Shown: in pieces, positions 9,065 through 16,957 of the stretch
How positions within the stretch are numbered: the first letter of the stretch is position 1
How the letters are laid out: each line of letters begins with the position of its first letter
DNA from: Thermosulfurimonas sp. F29
GTDB lineage: Bacteria; Desulfobacterota; Thermodesulfobacteria; Thermodesulfobacteriales; Thermodesulfobacteriaceae
Length of the DNA stretch: 64,000 bases
Assembly: GCF_019688735.1 (NCBI RefSeq)
Contig: NZ_JAIFYA010000002.1
Span: 62,001 to 126,000 of the forward strand
Reading direction: 5' to 3'
Position numbers and translations under genes: made by a program
The notes under the pieces: generated by a model
Seen by the model: only the letters and a program-made list of their open reading frames with translations
Database searches by the model: none
Told to the model about the DNA's origin: nothing

Positions 9065-9797
9065 AAAGTTTTTTCTGTTGAGCCTGATCTTTCACCTGGG
9101 GCTTCTCGGGGTCTTCTCCCGGGAGTTTCCGGCGCAAAAGGCCTACCCCACGGTGAAGGTCCGGCTCACCAGCCTCGCCATCAATCCCTCTTCCCCCGGC
9201 CCCCTGCGGAAGAATCGTTCCTCACCGGTCAAGAAGGCCGTTTCCTCTTCCCCGAAAAGGAAACCCCGCAAAAGAAACCCCAAGAGACCCCTTCGGAGGA
9301 AAAAAGTCCCTTCCCGCAAGCGATTCGCGGGAAAAAGGAAGCCCGCCCTCGAGCGGAGGAAAAAGACGGCCCCGGCCCGGGAAAACGGTGACGAAATCCT
9401 TGAGGAGCGACTGGCCGCCCTCAAAAGGGAGGAGGTTCTCCGTAAGAAACTCAGGGAGCTGGAAAGGAAGTTAAAGGAGGAACGCGGCTCCGCGGGCTCC
9501 GGGGGGACGGCCGGGGGCAACCCTTCCCCGGGATATACCGGAATCTTCAAGACCCACATCGAGAGCTTCTGGGAGGTGCCCCTGGCCCTGGAAAAGAAGA
9601 AAAATCTTTCGGCCACGGTTCGCCTCCGGATTTCGGCCCGGGGAGAACTTCTCTCCTATGAGTTGCTCAGGTCCTCCGGCAACGAGCTCTTTGACCGGGC
9701 GGTGCTTGCCGCGGTAAAGGCCGCGGCTCCCTATCCCGCCCCGGGGACCCCGGTTACCATTAAAGCCATTTTTACCCCCGGGGGACTCCGGCTCTAA
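9051..9797 (+). CDS. TonB/TolA-like energy-transducing protein
   Basis: A 248-residue protein starting at ATG 9051 inside the end of exbD. An N-terminal membrane anchor (FFLLSLIFHLGLLGVF) is followed by a very basic, Lys/Arg/Pro-rich linker (about residues 50-115), an E/K/R-rich coiled-coil-like stretch (EERLAALKREEVLRKKLREL), a Gly-rich hinge and a C-terminal TonB_C/TolA domain (ATVRLRISARGELLSYELL, SSGNELFDRAVLAAVKAAAP). The coiled-coil looks TolA-like, while the context (ExbD, and a TonB receptor elsewhere in the window) fits TonB. Which it is remains open. Confidence 0.82.
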   Translation: MRGLKKFFLLSLIFHLGLLGVFSREFPAQKAYPTVKVRLTSLAINPSSPGPLRKNRSSPVKKAVSSSPKRKPRKRNPKRPLRRKKVPSRKRFAGKRKPALERRKKTAPARENGDEILEERLAALKREEVLRKKLRELERKLKEERGSAGSGGTAGGNPSPGYTGIFKTHIESFWEVPLALEKKKNLSATVRLRISARGELLSYELLRSSGNELFDRAVLAAVKAAAPYPAPGTPVTIKAIFTPGGLRL

Positions 9798-11059
9798 TCG
9801 GAAACCCTTTCCACCCGTTTGGCCTTGCCCTCCCGACGGGGTAGCTCCCCCTCGGCAAGAAGGACCACCCGGGCGTGAAAGCCGAGGAAGTTGTAAATTT
9901 CTTCCTCCAGTCTTTCCCGCAGGGTTTCGTCCCGCCGGCGGCATTCCACCAGGATCTCGATGAAGTCCTTTCCGGCCTTTTTCCCTATACGGATGAGGTA
10001 CTCCGGGGTGGTTTCCGGGTGGCGCATGAGGATTTCCTCGACCTGACGGGGGTAGAAGTTCACCCCCTTCACCTTCAACATGTCGTCGGTGCGTCCCTTG
10101 ATCCGGGCCAGCCGCAGCATGGTGCGCCCGCAGGCGCAGCGCTCCCGGGAAAGGATGCGGGTAATGTCCCGGGTCCGGTAGCGAATCAGGGGAAGCCCCT
10201 CCCGGGTGAGGGTGGTTACGACGAGCTCTCCCTCCTCGCCGTCCGGAAGCACCTCCCCGGTTTCGGGATGAACGATCTCCACCAGGTAGTGATCCTCCCA
10301 CACATGGATGCCCTCGTGGGCCTGACAGTCTATCCCCAGCCCCACGCCTCCGGTCTCGGTCATGCCTATGATGTCGAAGGTCTCAATCCCCATGGCCTCC
10401 TCGATGTAACGGCGGGTCTCGTCGCTCCAGACCTCGGCCCCGAAGATCCCCACCCGCAGACGGGTCTCCCGGAAATCGAACCCCTCCTCCCGGGCCACCT
10501 CAATGAGTCGCAGGGGGTATGAGGATATGGCCGCAAGCGCCGTGGTTCCGAAATCGCGGATGAACTTGAGCTGCATCAGGGTGCGTCCCGGACCGATGGG
10601 CACCACGAAACAGCCGATCCTTTCGGCTCCGTAGTGGAAGCCGAAGCCCCCGTTGAAGAGCCCGAAACCGGGGGTGATCTGAAGCACATCGGCGTGGGTG
10701 AGCCCGGCGGCGGCAAGACAACGGGCCATAATCTCGGCCCACTGTTCCACATCCGCCCGGGTATAGGGATTGATGACCGGGGTGCCGGTGGTGCCGGAGG
10801 ACATGTGGAACCGCACGAAGGCCTCCCTGGGAGCGCAGGCCAGCCCGAAGGGATAGGCCTCGCGCAGTTCCTCCTTGGTTATAAAGGGAAGTTTTCGGAG
10901 ATCGGAGAGGTCGGTAAGGTCCTCGGGAGCGAGGCCCCCGAATCGAGCCGCGTATTCGGGATTGCGGGACCGGATGCGTCTCAGGGTGTTCCGGAGCCGC
11001 TCGAGCTGTAACCTCTCGATTTCTTCCCGGGGCATGGTTTCAAGCCGAGGTTGATACAT
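9794..11059 (-). CDS. paaK: Phenylacetate-CoA ligase family (PaaK-like)
   Basis: A 421-residue member of the ANL adenylate-forming superfamily, close to PaaK. It has the Ser/Thr/Gly-rich AMP-binding loop FHMSSGTTGTPVINPYT, the IIGMTETGG motif, GEEGELVVTTLTREGLPLIR, YRTRDITRI and a C-terminal lid with GRTDDMLKVKGVNFYPRQVE. It would activate an aryl-acetate-type acid to its CoA thioester. The ATG at 11059 lies 20 nt inside the aminotransferase gene, so transamination and CoA activation are probably coupled, for example in aromatic amino-acid breakdown or synthesis. The exact substrate is not visible. Confidence 0.9.
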   Translation of the reverse strand: MYQPRLETMPREEIERLQLERLRNTLRRIRSRNPEYAARFGGLAPEDLTDLSDLRKLPFITKEELREAYPFGLACAPREAFVRFHMSSGTTGTPVINPYTRADVEQWAEIMARCLAAAGLTHADVLQITPGFGLFNGGFGFHYGAERIGCFVVPIGPGRTLMQLKFIRDFGTTALAAISSYPLRLIEVAREEGFDFRETRLRVGIFGAEVWSDETRRYIEEAMGIETFDIIGMTETGGVGLGIDCQAHEGIHVWEDHYLVEIVHPETGEVLPDGEEGELVVTTLTREGLPLIRYRTRDITRILSRERCACGRTMLRLARIKGRTDDMLKVKGVNFYPRQVEEILMRHPETTPEYLIRIGKKAGKDFIEILVECRRRDETLRERLEEEIYNFLGFHARVVLLAEGELPRREGKAKRVERVSD

Positions 11060-12248
11060 CTGACGGACCTCCCTTACGGGCTTTCTCCACGGCCCGCTTG
11101 AAACCCTCGCGGGACCGTTCGATGATCTTTTCGTCAACGCAGAAGGCCAGTCGAATGTGTCCCGGGGCTCCGAAGCCCCTTCCCGGAACCGCCAGAATAA
11201 GCTCCTCCTGGAGGAGCCGGCAAAACTCCACATCATCCACCGGGGTCCGCGGAAACACATAAAAGGCCCCTTCCGGACGCACATATTCCAGCCCGGCCTC
11301 GGAAAGGATCTCGCAGAGGAGATCCCGGCGCCTCTCGTATACCGAGACATCCACCAGGCTTTCGGCGCACCGGGCCGCGATCCGCTGGGCCAGGGCCGGG
11401 GCGTTCACGAAACCCAGGATCCGGTTGGCCAGGATCAGGGCGGAAAGGACCTCCTCCTTCCCCGGCATTTCCGGATGGACCGCCACGAATCCGATGCGCT
11501 CTCCGGGAAGGCTGAGTTCCTTGGAAAAGCTGGAAACCACGAAACTGGCCTCGTAATGGAGGAACACCGAGGGGGTTCTGCGCCCGTCGAAGACGAGATT
11601 GCGATAGGGTTCGTCGGAGATCAGATATACCGGGCGTCCCAGGGTCCGGCTCTTCTCGCGAAGGAGTTCCCCCAGGCGGGCGATATCCTCCTCCGGATAG
11701 AGACGTCCGGTGGGATTGTGCGGGGAGTTTATGAGTACGGCCCTGGTGCGGGGCCCTATGGCCGCGGAAAGGGCCTCCAGATCCAGGGAAAAATCCTCTC
11801 GCGTGGGAACCGGCCGGGGCACTCCGTGATGGTTTTCCACATAAAATCCGTATTCCACGAAGAAGGGGGAGGGGAAGACCACCTCCTCTCCGGGATTGAG
11901 CAGGGCCTTGAAGATGATGTTGAGGCCCCCCGCCGCTCCGCAGGTGAGGATCACCTCCTCCGCGGAGACCTCAAGACCCTGCTCCCGGCTGACCTTTCGG
12001 GCCATGGCCTCCCGGGCAAAGGGGAAGCCGGCGTTGGGCATGTAGGCGTGAAGTTCCGGCCGATCCTCGGAGACGATCTCCCGCAGGGCCTCGCTCACCT
12101 CCGGTGGAGGAGGCACATCCGGGTTGCCCAGACTGAAGTCACAGACCCGATCCGCTCCGTACCGGGCCTTTAGCCGGGCTCCTTCCTCAAACATTTTCCG
12201 GATCCAGGAGGCCCTTTCGAGGTATTCCTTAATCCGCGCGGCGATCAT
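11040..12248 (-). CDS. PLP-dependent aminotransferase, class I/II
   Basis: A 402-residue fold-type I aminotransferase. It has FSLGNPDVPPPPEV near the N-terminus, the PLP-ring Asn in INSPHNPTGRLY, the Asp in YLISDEPYRNLVF, the Schiff-base Lys in SSFSKELSLPGERIGF, and a C-terminal carboxylate-binding Arg in HIRLAFCVDE. The ATG at 12248 follows a strong AAAGGAGGAGAG; an upstream GTG at 12272 has no such site. It overlaps the permease gene upstream and the PaaK-like gene downstream. Probable substrates are aromatic or aspartate-like amino acids, by context only. Confidence 0.9.
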   Translation of the reverse strand: MIAARIKEYLERASWIRKMFEEGARLKARYGADRVCDFSLGNPDVPPPPEVSEALREIVSEDRPELHAYMPNAGFPFAREAMARKVSREQGLEVSAEEVILTCGAAGGLNIIFKALLNPGEEVVFPSPFFVEYGFYVENHHGVPRPVPTREDFSLDLEALSAAIGPRTRAVLINSPHNPTGRLYPEEDIARLGELLREKSRTLGRPVYLISDEPYRNLVFDGRRTPSVFLHYEASFVVSSFSKELSLPGERIGFVAVHPEMPGKEEVLSALILANRILGFVNAPALAQRIAARCAESLVDVSVYERRRDLLCEILSEAGLEYVRPEGAFYVFPRTPVDDVEFCRLLQEELILAVPGRGFGAPGHIRLAFCVDEKIIERSREGFKRAVEKARKGGPSDVSTSA

Positions 12249-12963
12249 CTCTCTCCTCCTTTCGGGACTCACCTTTTACTACAAAAAAGAGAAAAAATAA
12301 AGCGGAGAGGCCGGCGGAGGAGAAGATCATGAGCATGATGAGAATCTGGTACTTTACGGCCACCAGAGGGGAGACCCCCGCCAGGATCTGTCCGGTCATC
12401 ATACCGGGGATGGAGACCAGCCCGGCGGAAAACAGGCTGTTGAGATAAGGAATCAGAGCGGCCCTGTAGGCCTGATTGCGGGCCTCCTCCGGGGAAGCTC
12501 CCATACTCCGGGCGGAAAAGAACCTCTCCGCCGCAAGACTCAGCCCGTTGAGCGCCCCGTAAAAGGTCATCCCCGCAAGGGGTAGGAGGTAACGGGGGTT
12601 CCACCAGGGAGACAGGGACAACACCCCGAAGAGGGCCAGGGCCAGGGTCCCTCCGGCCCCCAGGAAGATGGCGGCCAGGGCCCGGGCGAAAAGATGAAGC
12701 CCTTTCTTTTGGAGGGGATGGAGGGCGATCCAGGCCGAGGCGGAAAGCATTACCCCGAGCGCCGCAAGCACCGGATAGGGATGGCGGGCCGAGAAGAGGT
12801 AGACGAGCACATAACCCAGCAGGGTGAGCTGCAGGACCATGCGGGTGAATCCGTAAAGGACCTTCAGGCCTCCGGAAAACCACCTGGCCCGGAAAAGTAC
12901 GATAACCCCTACGGGAAGGGCGAAAAGAAGCAGGGCCCCGGAGGGAAAGGCCTGAGGAGCCAT
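12229..12963 (-). CDS. FetB-like ABC permease (UPF0014)
   Basis: A 244-residue polytopic membrane protein of the FetB/UPF0014 family, with about seven hydrophobic segments and the family signatures ARSMGASPEEARNQAYRAAL and the motif SIPGMMTGQILAGVSPLVAVKYQ. E. coli FetB with the ATPase FetA exports iron. No ATPase partner is encoded next to it, which is common in this family. It starts 3 nt downstream of the deacetylase-like gene and overlaps the aminotransferase by 20 nt. Confidence 0.87.
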   Translation of the reverse strand: MAPQAFPSGALLLFALPVGVIVLFRARWFSGGLKVLYGFTRMVLQLTLLGYVLVYLFSARHPYPVLAALGVMLSASAWIALHPLQKKGLHLFARALAAIFLGAGGTLALALFGVLSLSPWWNPRYLLPLAGMTFYGALNGLSLAAERFFSARSMGASPEEARNQAYRAALIPYLNSLFSAGLVSIPGMMTGQILAGVSPLVAVKYQILIMLMIFSSAGLSALFFLFFVVKGESRKEERDDRRAD

Positions 12964-12966
12964 TTT

Positions 12967-13995
12967 TCAGAGGGGCCAGTAGCGGGATAAGAAGCTGCGG
13001 GCTTCCCGCACGATCTCCACGGCCCGTGGGTCCGGTTCCTCCGCCGGAGCCGGATAGTCGCCTCCAGCAAGCACCCCGATCACCCGGGCCACGCCCTCCG
13101 CAAGCCCGGTGAGGCTGTAGCCCCCCTCAAGGGTCAGAAGCATGCGCCCCTCGCAGACCTCCTCGGCCACCTCCCGGAGGATTCCGGCCAGAGCCGCAAA
13201 TCCTTCGGCGGAAACCCGCATCCCCCCCAGGGGATCGTCCCGATGGGGATCGAAACCGGCCGAGACCAGGATTATCTCCGGCCGGTATTCCAGGGCCACC
13301 GGACGCAGGATCTCCCGAAAGACGAGGAAGTACTCCGCATCCCCGAAACCGGCCGGAAGGGGTACATTTACGGTAAAACCCTGTCCCTCCCCGTGCCCCA
13401 CCTCCTCGAGGCGACCCGTCCCCGGATAATAGGGAAACTGGTGGGTGGAAAAGTAGAGCACCTCCGGGCTGGAATAAAAGGAACGCTGGGTTCCGTTTCC
13501 GTGATGGAGATCCCAGTCCACGATGAGGATCCGGGAAAAGCGCAGGACCCTCAGGGCATAGTGAGCGGCAAGGGCCACATTGTTAAAGAGACAGAACCCC
13601 ATGGCCCGATCGTATTCGGCGTGATGGCCCGGGGGGCGCACCAGGCAGAAGATCGTGCGGAAGTTTTCCCGGAAGATCTGGTCAAGGGCCACGAACTGGG
13701 CCCCCACCGCGGCAAGGGCGGCCTCGAAGGAACGCTCGGAGGTGGCCGTGTCGGGATCGAGCTGTACATAAGGCTTTCCCGCGGTGGCGGCCACCCGCTC
13801 GTAATGGGCCTCACTGTGGTTCCACAGGATTTCTTCCTTCTCGGCAGCCCGGGGCTGGATGTATTCCACGAGCGGGGCTATGTCTTCGGCCCGCAGACGG
13901 TCCAGGATTTTCGCGAGCCTCTCCGGCCTTTCCGGATGGTAATCCCCGGGCCTGTGCTCCAGAAAAAGGTCGCTGTAAACCAATCCTACCTTCAT
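12967..13995 (-). CDS. Histone deacetylase family protein (AcuC/HDAC-like)
   Basis: A 342-residue arginase/deacetylase-fold metalloenzyme. The N-terminal YHPERPERLAKIL, the Zn-ligand and charge-relay region LIVDWDLHHGNGTQRSFY, the active-site RPPGHHAEYDRAMGFC with its His-His, FNNVALAA, and ILVSAGFDPHRDDPLGGM together cover the full catalytic set. Bacterial members deacetylate small molecules (polyamines, acetoin-related) or acetyl-lysine. The 4-nt overlap with marC and 3-nt gap to the permease mark it as part of the seven-gene run. Confidence 0.92.
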   Translation of the reverse strand: MKVGLVYSDLFLEHRPGDYHPERPERLAKILDRLRAEDIAPLVEYIQPRAAEKEEILWNHSEAHYERVAATAGKPYVQLDPDTATSERSFEAALAAVGAQFVALDQIFRENFRTIFCLVRPPGHHAEYDRAMGFCLFNNVALAAHYALRVLRFSRILIVDWDLHHGNGTQRSFYSSPEVLYFSTHQFPYYPGTGRLEEVGHGEGQGFTVNVPLPAGFGDAEYFLVFREILRPVALEYRPEIILVSAGFDPHRDDPLGGMRVSAEGFAALAGILREVAEEVCEGRMLLTLEGGYSLTGLAEGVARVIGVLAGGDYPAPAEEPDPRAVEIVREARSFLSRYWPL

Positions 13996-14630
13996 GCCCC
14001 ACCTCCCAGAGCAGGGAATACCTCCTTTAATCCTTCTACCATGTATTCCACCGCAATCACAGAGAGAAGTAACCCCATGATACGCACCATCAGGTTGGCC
14101 CCGGTGCGTCCCAGTAAGCGGGAGACCCTGGAGGCCTGAAAAAACAGCAACACGGTGAGGATAAAGGTGGCCGCCGCGGAAGCCAGAACCCCCAGTTTTG
14201 TCGGCCAGGGCTCTCCTCCGGCGAGCACGATGACGGTGGTGATGGCCCCGGGGCCGGCCAGGATGGGCACCCCCAGGGGAACCAGGGCGACATCCTCTCT
14301 TTCCCGGCTCTCGGCCTCCTCCGGAGGGGTACTTTTGGTGCTCCGGGGCTTGGCCTGAAGCATCTCCATGGCGATGAGAAACAGGAGTGCCCCTCCGGCC
14401 ACCCGGAAGGAACCCATGGAAATCTGGAAAAAGGCCAGAATTTTCTCCCCGAAAAGGGTAAAAACCGCGAGCACGAGAAAAGCGGCGAGGGCCCCCTTTA
14501 GCGCGGTCCGGCGCCGTTCCTCCTCGGTTTCGTCTGCGGTGAGGCTCAGAAACAGGGGAAGACCTCCGATGGGGTCCACGATGACGAAAATGGCTACGAA
14601 GGTCTTGAGGAGAAAACTAATCTCCGGCAC
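13992..14630 (-). CDS. MarC-family integral membrane protein
   Basis: A 212-residue protein with six predicted membrane segments typical of MarC/YhcE: FVIVDPIGGLPLFLSLTAD near the N-terminus, then GALAAFLVLAVFTLFGEKIL, the conserved VPLGVPILAGPGAITTVIVL, and TGANLMVRIMGLLLSVIAV. The DPIG and GPGAI motifs are the family hallmarks. The function of MarC proteins is unsettled; the name does not imply multidrug resistance. It is embedded between the flippase-like gene (14-nt overlap) and the deacetylase-like gene (4-nt overlap). Confidence 0.9.
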   Translation of the reverse strand: MPEISFLLKTFVAIFVIVDPIGGLPLFLSLTADETEEERRRTALKGALAAFLVLAVFTLFGEKILAFFQISMGSFRVAGGALLFLIAMEMLQAKPRSTKSTPPEEAESREREDVALVPLGVPILAGPGAITTVIVLAGGEPWPTKLGVLASAAATFILTVLLFFQASRVSRLLGRTGANLMVRIMGLLLSVIAVEYMVEGLKEVFPALGGGA

Positions 14631-15495
14631 CGCGAACCCCTCTCAGATAAAGGATGGCCCCCGGTAACGCCCCCGCCAGCACCGTGGAATAGACCAGCAA
14701 CCCCAGTAGCAATCCCTTCTCCTGGGGGAGCCCGCGAAGCCCCAGAAAATAGACCAGACTGGTTTCCCTTACCCCGAGCCCTCCGAGACTTACGGGAAGA
14801 GAAGCCAGGAAACCGGTCACCGGCACGATCACCAGATAGTCCTTGAAGGGAAGACCCAGGTGCAATCCTCCGGCCAGCACCCAGAATTGCACCACATAGA
14901 GGATCTGCACGGCCAATCCGTAGGCGAACAGCCCCGCGAAGGAGGGCCAGGCCACGGGAGCGAAAAGCCCCTTCCGATGCACGGTGGCCCGGAGGGAAAG
15001 CACAAACCCGCCCCCTAGTACCAGTCCGGCACAGAGGAGGGTTACATGACGCACCCTGGGAGGCAAAAAGTCCCCCCATAGCGGAAGGGCCAGGATCAGT
15101 AAAAAGGATATCCCCAGAAGCCCGGAGGCCCGATCCAGAATTACGCTGAGGGAACTTTCCTTAAGTCCGAATCCGTCCCGGACCAGATAGTACCCCCGCA
15201 CCACATCCCCCCCCATGATTCCCGGAAGAAGGGTATTGAAGTACATGTTTACCAGATAAAGCTTACCGAAGTACCGGTAATCTTTTTCGAAGCCGTATCT
15301 TTTGCAGATGTACCGCCAGCGTTGTACGCTCAGGGCCTGAAATGCGGCGTAGACCAGAAGCCCGGCCACCCACCAGCCCGGCGAGTAGTGAAAAAGGGCC
15401 TCCTTGAGGGCTCCCGGGTCGGCCTCGCGAAGCAGATACACGAGAAGCCCGGCGCTGACCCCGATCCTGAAAAACAGTCCCAGAAATTTTTTCAC
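14617..15495 (-). CDS. Lysylphosphatidylglycerol synthetase TM-region/UPF0104 flippase-like protein
   Basis: A 292-residue integral membrane protein of the UPF0104/AglD-like family, with about eight hydrophobic helices. Family features are RWRYICKRYGFEKDYRYFGK, NTLLPGIMGGDVVRGYYL and SLPVSLGGLGVRETSLVYFL. Stand-alone members lack the MprF synthetase domain and are usually paired with glycosyltransferases. Here the gene overlaps an upstream GT2 gene by 4 nt, suggesting a role in synthesis or translocation of a lipid-linked sugar. The substrate is unknown. Confidence 0.87.
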   Translation of the reverse strand: MKKFLGLFFRIGVSAGLLVYLLREADPGALKEALFHYSPGWWVAGLLVYAAFQALSVQRWRYICKRYGFEKDYRYFGKLYLVNMYFNTLLPGIMGGDVVRGYYLVRDGFGLKESSLSVILDRASGLLGISFLLILALPLWGDFLPPRVRHVTLLCAGLVLGGGFVLSLRATVHRKGLFAPVAWPSFAGLFAYGLAVQILYVVQFWVLAGGLHLGLPFKDYLVIVPVTGFLASLPVSLGGLGVRETSLVYFLGLRGLPQEKGLLLGLLVYSTVLAGALPGAILYLRGVRGAGD

Positions 15496-16436
15496 GGGAG
15501 TCTCTCCCTAACGCTGTAGATCTTTCGGCCACTCCCCTCGTAGTAGGTGCGCACCAGGAGTTCGGCCAGAAGCCCCGTTCCCAGGAGATTTACTCCGGTT
15601 ATTAGCAGAAGGGCTCCCAGGAGGAGGAGGGGGCGCTGACCGATGGACTGATGATAGACCAGTTTGAGAAAGGAAAGATAGAGTTCGATGGAAAAACCCA
15701 GCGCCGAAAGGACGAGACCGACCAGACCGAAAAAGTGAAGGGGTCTGGTGGCGAAACGCTGAAAAAAGAACATGAGGAAAAGATCCAGCAATACCCGATA
15801 AGTTCGCGATATTCCGTACTTACTTTTTCCGAACCGTCGGGGATGATGGCGCACGGGGATCTCGGTGATCATGGCACCGCGGAGGTCGGTGAGCACGGGG
15901 ATGAAACGGTGCAGTTCCCCGTAAATGGGGATCCCCTGGATGACCTCCCGACGGTAGGCCTTAAGCGTACATCCGTAATCGTGGATTTTGACCCCGGTGA
16001 TCCTTCCTATAAGCCAGTTGGCCAGACGGGAGGGGAGTCTGCGGGAAAGAAAGGGGTCCCGACGCTCCCTGCGCCATCCCGAGACCACATCGTAGCCCTC
16101 CTCTATCTTCTCCAGCAGACGGGGGATGTCCTCCGGATCGTTCTGGAGATCGGCATCCAGGGTCACGATCACCTTACCCCGGGCGTTTTCGATGCCGCAG
16201 GTAAGGGCCGCACTCTGTCCGAAATTGCGCCGCAGGATAAAGACCCGGAGCCAGGGATAGCGTTTCACCGCTTCCTTGAGGATCTGCGGCGTGCGGTCCC
16301 TCGAGCCGTCGTCCACCACGACGACCTCGGAGGGGTGAGGAAGAGAGCGGATGACCGAATCCAGCTTTTCGAGAAGAAGGGGCAGGGCCTCCTCCTCGTT
16401 GTAGGCCGGAATGACTATGGACACCGCGGGTTCCAT
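15492..16436 (-). CDS. Family 2 glycosyltransferase, polyprenyl-phosphate type with C-terminal membrane pair
   Basis: A 314-residue GT2 enzyme of the DPM1/ArnC/GtrB type. The GT-A domain has VIPAYNEEEALPLLLEKL, VVVDDGSRDRTPQIL, RNFGQSAALTCGIENA and the metal-binding DXD as VTLDADLQNDPEDIP. KFGKSKYGISRTYRVLLDL is the membrane-proximal family motif, followed by two transmembrane helices. Such enzymes load a sugar on undecaprenyl phosphate. It is the first gene of a seven-gene leftward operon with end-to-start overlaps. Confidence 0.92.
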   Translation of the reverse strand: MEPAVSIVIPAYNEEEALPLLLEKLDSVIRSLPHPSEVVVVDDGSRDRTPQILKEAVKRYPWLRVFILRRNFGQSAALTCGIENARGKVIVTLDADLQNDPEDIPRLLEKIEEGYDVVSGWRRERRDPFLSRRLPSRLANWLIGRITGVKIHDYGCTLKAYRREVIQGIPIYGELHRFIPVLTDLRGAMITEIPVRHHPRRFGKSKYGISRTYRVLLDLFLMFFFQRFATRPLHFFGLVGLVLSALGFSIELYLSFLKLVYHQSIGQRPLLLLGALLLITGVNLLGTGLLAELLVRTYYEGSGRKIYSVRERLP

Positions 16437-16957
16437 GTCCTACTCCTTATAACCGAGAAGCCCGGGACCGACAAGAAAAATTAGGACCGATTTTCCTGCC
16501 AAACTACCGGAAGGTTGTCAAACGCGGTGGTACCCAGGGGGGCAGGGACTCCAGAAGTGGGAAGACTTTGTGCCTCAGGAATTCTTCTTCCGGCTCTTCA
16601 GGTATCCGGGCACGGCTCACCGCACCATTTTGGAATGATTGGCGAGTCCGGAAAACGGAGCCTCCGAAGACCTCACGAACATCCTACAGATATCCCGGAC
16701 AGATTTCGGTATTTGTAAGTCCACAGGAAATCGCAATTTTTTTGGGTGACCGGTGGGATTCGAACCAAATTTTACCACCATCTATGAGTAAGGTTCCGCA
16801 AGAAAATGAGAGAAATTTCGAATTCGTGTGGTGACCCAAAAGCACACCGCGGTGCCTTGAATAGATGTAATAATGTTTATCAATTAAATTTGCCCCTCAT
16901 GAAGAGATGATTTTAAAATTCTCGAAGGTGGCTATTTCGCTGACCAAATGGGCCATA
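16437..16957. other. Gene-free left border of the island, containing attL
   Basis: No open frame here has coding character. Bases 16712-16766 match the tRNA-His 3' region at 34627-34681, with only about the last 20 bases of the tRNA (acceptor and half the T arm) present. The stretch 16515-16700 has fragmentary open frames in the same style as the integrase tail but no recognisable protein. It is best read as chromosomal border plus the left attachment site. Confidence 0.6.
16712..16766. repeat. Island boundary repeat, left copy (attL-like)
   Basis: 55 bp aligning without gaps to 34627-34681, with 50 identical positions (mismatches at 16726, 16732, 16735, 16737 and 16743). It includes TGACCGGTGGGATTCGAACC, the reverse complement of a tRNA-His 3' part. 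At this copy the encoded CCA is lost and the tRNA is incomplete, as expected for the remnant side of a tRNA-targeted insertion. Confidence 0.8.

Noticed and set aside
16741-16770. tRNA-like sequence at the left island border
   Set aside because: Only the 3' part of tRNA-His is present and the CCA is lost; it cannot fold into a tRNA and is an attachment-site remnant.
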